Source: Solea solea (taxonomy: Eukaryota; Chordata; Actinopteri; Pleuronectiformes; Soleidae). From it: a stretch of DNA of 64,000 bases. The notes beneath the pieces are model-generated. The model saw only the letters and a list, made by a program, of their open reading frames with translations. It was not told the origin of the DNA and made no database searches. The stretch spans positions 23,866,395 to 23,930,394 of the forward strand of contig NC_081146.1 in assembly GCF_958295425.1 (NCBI RefSeq). The letters run 5' to 3'. Positions 60,126-64,000 of the stretch are shown here, in pieces. Position 1 is the first letter of the stretch. Each line of letters starts with the position of its first letter. The position numbers and the translations under genes were made by a program.

Positions 60126-61916
60126 CAAGGTGAAGGCTTTCATACAAGAGTTGTTTGGTCTGCTTTAAATGGACCAGAGTTTGTTTCCTCTGATAGTTTG
60201 GTATGAAAGCTCATCCAAACTCAGTGTGGACCAAACAAGCGAACTCTGGTCCGCCTAAAGACGTGGGTGTAGTTTTGGCTTGCAAGTGAACCCTGTTGCA
60301 GTTTGCTTTCAGTGGGAAATGATTATCCGGCGAACCAAAGCGAGGAAGTGCTCACACTGGGAAGCTTCTTGTGAAAAACACCAAAGTAAAAACAGAAAAA
60401 CCCAAGACTGAATAGAGCTGGGGCCCGTTTCAGATATATATTTCTATAATTATAATGTCCAACTGAAGTGTCGATATTCAAACTGTTTTTTCACCTTATT
60501 TTACATTAAAACATCTTGCTCAACACTATTTACTGACATTATTTCGACATTAAATAAACGCAGTCACTGAAATGCTGTCAAAGCACATTAAGTGTTTCCA
60601 GCTGCATCAGAAATAGCTATAATCTCCATCATGATGTGATCTATGACACATGATGTCTACAGTACCAGATAGTGTGGTACCAGTGAGGATTAGCCTACAG
60701 TCACACACGGTAAAACAATGTGACTTGCAAAAGGCCACATAGACCGGAAGCTCCAATTAACGCTGCGTTTGTGTGTGTATCTGCGTCATTACCTTGTTTA
60801 TGAAACCCTAAAGTTTCAGAACAAACAGTTCAGCCACTGCTGAGAAAATAGTGTTGTATTGTTTTCCTGGGCTCTGCGAAGCGGATCGGCACTTCCGTAA
60901 TTTGATGTCGTCATCAGAAATCCTCACCACTCCTCTCACCACCATAGCGCCTCCTGGTGCGGGCACTAGTCCGGGCACATCCGGTTGCGTACATTCAACC
61001 GCAGAAGAAGAAGAACTACTCTCATTGTAACTGCTGAGGTACCTGGCCAATCACAGGACAGTGGGAAAGCTCTCGTTGGCTGGCCAATCACAACACAGTC
61101 CTGGTTCTGGGGGTGTGGTTTTGGTCTGAAACAGCGCGGCTGACGAGAGCGTCAGTGAGGAGATATTTTGATCGGCTCGTTTGCAGCGACTGGGAGGTTT
61201 TTAACCGTGAAAACAAGTTAATATATGTAATATATATATGTATATGTAAGTAGACCTCCAACACTAACAACTAACATATATGTGTGATACAAGCATTCGA
61301 TGTCACCTTTAATGTGCACAGAGTCACAGTGTTGTCCACATCCATCATATATTAATCATGAAAGCGCTTATATCAAAGAAAGTCCTTGGGCAGGCTAATG
61401 AAGTAGCCATGGAGCGAACTACGGGGGAGCCAGTGGGGTCTCAGCCCCCCTTAATTTTGGGGGCATCTCTAAAATATTGGCAATATATTGTTTTTTTGAT
61501 TGATTTGATTCAGATTTGATGCTCGTGTGTAGGTTGGATATGTGGCGATATGTGAAGACGTACAGGCTTGTAATAATGGATGTGTTGAGTTGAGTATAAG
61601 TACTTTTTTTTGTAGTGGAGATGCAACCTATGCGAGTAGAGCCAGGGGAAATAGTCAAAGTTTCCTGACCAGATATGATCAACAAATCATTGAAACATAG
61701 AATCCAATGAGTGTTTGTTTCTCACTCAAAATAAACTGGTATTCAAAGAAAAATTGTCCTTAATGACGACATAAAAGCCTGTTGCACCTGGGTAGTGGAG
61801 GGGTTGGGGGTTGGTGTGCGAGCACCTGAGCACGCATCATTTGGAGAGGCTGGCAGTGTTTTGGTAATTACTTAACATTCCTCAAGGGGGTGATAGAGGT
61901 TCCGCGCTGAGAGCTT
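60126..61916. other. Intergenic with repeat fragments, no gene seen
   Basis: The stretch 60880-61210 is CpG-rich (GCGAAGCGGATCGG; CTGGCCAATCACAACACAG; CGGCTGACGAGAGCG) and looks like part of a fish repeat with GAAACAGCGC-type body. CAGCGCC-like and reverse CTCF-like (AGCGCCTCCTGGTGC, 60946-60960) words occur. At 61400-61450 GGGAGCCAGTGGGGTCTCAG resembles a DNA-transposon end. No gene seen. Confidence 0.45.
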
Positions 61917-62195
61917 TAGAGGTCCAGTGTGTAACATTTAGGAGGCAGAAATTGAATTTACTACCCCAAAAACTATGTTTGTAGAAGTGTCTAATTGCTG
62001 AAATATAAAAAATAAAATCATTGGGTTTCCATAGCCTTTAGGCAGTAACTGGTGTACGTGGAGTTGAATTTATCTTTGTTGTGATAATCATTTCAGGAGC
62101 TGTTTCTAAAAGAGGCCCATTTCCCACCAAAGGTAATCATGTGGTTAATGGTGGATGAAGCATAATGGCCACAACAGTCTATAGACTGAGATTTA
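61917..62195 (+). repeat. Interspersed repeat (copy B of the 29738 family)
   Basis: AGAGGTCCAGTGTGTAACATTTAGGAGGC...GCAGAAATTGAATTTACTAC is the familiar start of a frequent fish repeat, and its start matches 29744-29790. Confidence 0.65.
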
Positions 62196-63070
62196 AAAGT
62201 GTCTTCTATGCACTCTGTGTTTTATCGCTGATCCTGCTGGTGGTTATGGCGCAGGTATGATCTTCTGCACTGAGCAGTATTTGTGATAGCATTGAAAAAA
62301 CCTTTTATAGACACTTATAGCGGCGGTTTATGGTCATCGCATTGATCGTACGTGAACACTTTTATGGCTTTATCTGTGTTTGAGACCTAAAAGAGAGAGA
62401 CACAGCTATTTTCCTTTCTTTTTTTTTTTATTTCAAATTAATATGCTGCACTTTACTTCACCAGAACAAAGCAGTAAATGAATTTCACACTATCACAGTG
62501 TCTTCGTGTTGAGTCACTGTTCGGACACAGTGACCTCAGGGGATCATTTCAAGGTGGGTGTTGATGTCTCACTCACTCACTCACTCATTCATTCACCCTT
62601 TCTCTTTGCCGTTATCCCGCGAGGGTCAACCAGCAGCGTTTGCTCGGGGCCCTACTATCCACGTCCTGGCGAGATGAAGAGTCCAGTCCAAAGAGAGAAG
62701 TTATCTAACGCTAACTAGAACCTCCAACGTATCACCAGAAGGCCCACGCACACACCGGCGGTTATGTAAGGCCTTGAGTGCGCAGTGCACATTTATACTG
62801 TTTTCCAGCCTATTCCATCACCACAGTTGTGTCACGTGATTGTGATTGTTTAAAAATAAAAACATGGGTCTAATCCCATCTGGTTGTGAAATGGTGCCTA
62901 AATGCCTGCCGTGCAGAGGGAAGTGTTTTCAACATGGCAGCCTGACAGAGAGACGGCTGCACGGCCACTGAAACCATAGCAACCGGAGCCGGTGAGAGTC
63001 GGACTGGAGCGCCTCTTTCACTTAAAAATCATCAAACGTATTTTTTTTTGAAGAGTGTGCAAACACACCA
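62196..63070. other. Intergenic, no gene seen
   Basis: (CACT)n at 62569-62596. The open frame at 62506-62718 is not recognisable. Confidence 0.45.
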
Positions 63071-63645
63071 GTGTCTGAAAACTCACACTTCTGTCGTCCT
63101 GTTTATCTCCCCCCCCTCCCACCTTTTGTCTTCTTCCTCACCCCTTCCCACCCCTCTGTCTCACTGTTATCCATTTGCTATAATATGTGTCTCCTTGTCT
63201 CTCCTGCCTTCGTCCATCCGTCCTTGTCTCATTCTAACCTGCCACGGCTGAAAAATGCTCGGTCATTTTTTATTTATTTTCCTCCCTCGGCGTCGTCTCC
63301 TCTGTTATCTCGTTTATTAACCTTCCACGAACGGAAAACACACCTGACCTGTCTGGACGTGTGTCTCCGTTTCTCTGTTCTGCCCTCTCTGCATGCCTCA
63401 CCCATCCTTTTTCCTGACAGTTATTTGCCCTTCTATCTCCCCCTCTACACCCCCCTTATTAAGATTTCTCCCCCTTCTTTTTCTGCCTATGTTTCCTCTC
63501 TGTTTTCTCCTCTTCTGTCTCCACCATCCTTTGACTCCCCCCGTTTCCCTCTCCTCAGCTATGTCTGCCTGTCTGTCTTTCCCAAAATGCCTCTGCCCCC
63601 CCTCGCCCCCTCCCCCCACATTCCTCTACCATCTGTCCACCTGTG
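63071..63645. repeat. Long pyrimidine-rich (C/T) tract
   Basis: Over about 570 bases the + strand is dominated by C and T, in runs such as TCTCCCCCCCCTCCCACC and CTCCCCCCACATTCC. No fixed unit is visible, so it is a low-complexity tract. A 291-codon open frame crosses it only because stop codons need A or G. Confidence 0.85.
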
Positions 63646-64000
63646 GCAGTATCAGCAGCTCAGTGCCCATGACAGTGTCAAAGGCCGCGTTGTCAAACTT
63701 GCTGAGGCGGTGAACGTGTCTGCTCTGTTGCTTCAGTGTGAGATTCCACTGCCACGGTGCTGTGCTCTCATCTTCTTCAGCACCAAATTTTGGGCATTTA
63801 GTAAGTTGGCCAAATCCTTCTGCACAGATGCTCAGCGCTCCCTAGTGGTTAAAAAAAAAAAGAATAAGACAAAAAGTAAAAAAAAAAAAAAGATTGTGTT
63901 TATGTACCAAGGGGAAAAAATTCACACCTGTGGAGACAGAATTTAGAAGGTTATAGGTTATAAGAGTTTGGGGTTTTTCATTAGTTTTTAGTTTTTATTT
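63646..64000. other. Window end, no gene recognised
   Basis: A balanced-composition stretch (63646-63850) is open in one frame (WQYQQLSAHDSVKGRVVKLA, then EAVNVSALLL), which is not recognised. Two A-runs follow (63851-63890). The reverse of GCTCCCTAGTGGTTAA at 63837 is CTCF-like. The final bases are AT-rich. Confidence 0.35.

Noticed and set aside
63071..63946. 291-codon open frame
   Set aside because: Ser/Pro/Leu/Phe low-complexity product of a C/T-rich tract; absence of stops is explained by composition.

Overview
The window looks like teleost fish DNA, probably a spiny-rayed (percomorph) species. The reasons are one vertebrate-style terminal coding exon with a very long 3' UTR, one intact small brain-type gene, abundant (AC)n/(AG)n microsatellites, and many short interspersed repeats of types I recall from fish genomes. 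No bacterial-type gene organisation, CRISPR array, rRNA gene or convincing tRNA gene is visible. Species and chromosome cannot be read from the sequence.

Layout. Positions 1-3645 are intron of a class-6 transmembrane semaphorin on the + strand. Its last exon (3646-4958) encodes the membrane span and the whole cytoplasmic tail. A 3' UTR of about 2.75 kb follows, ending near 7710 at an AATAAA signal. It contains a C33 homopolymer and two Pumilio-type UGUAAAUA sites, one of which overlaps a proximal pourly(A)-type AATAAA signal. From about 7.7 to 40.6 kb I see no gene, only degenerate repeats, microsatellites and transposon remnants. The exception is a near-perfect REST/NRSF (RE1) site at 37232-37252.

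The second real gene is a cortexin-family gene (+ strand; intact 83-codon coding exon at 48851-49102). A CpG- and purine-rich segment ending in a GTGAGT donor at 40842, with an RFX-type X-box just upstream, is the best candidate for its non-coding first exon and promoter. The RE1 site lies about 3.4 kb upstream of that. I infer a REST-repressed, RFX-activated neuronal promoter. About 0.8 kb past the cortexin stop lies a PIF/Harbinger element (49882-51212) with terminal inverted repeats, a TTA target duplication, a MADF-like DNA-binding ORF remnant and a nested repeat. From 52 to 64 kb there is again no recognised gene: a tandem array of about 185 bp, an RTE-type LINE end, a possible minus-strand exon and a 0.6-kb pyrimidine tract.

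A class-6 semaphorin close to a cortexin repeats an arrangement I recall from human chromosomes 5q23 (SEMA6A, CTXN3), 15q21 (SEMA6D, CTXN2) and 19p13 (SEMA6B, CTXN1). The pair here is probably one ohnologue of that ancient block; which one cannot be settled from the sequence alone. Most of the rest is decayed mobile DNA: hAT, PIF/Harbinger and two non-LTR retroelements, all inactive as far as visible. I found no clear new biological system. The best leads are the RE1/X-box arrangement around cortexin, the two dispersed copies of the 185-bp tandem repeat, and several unexplained hairpins and open stretches.
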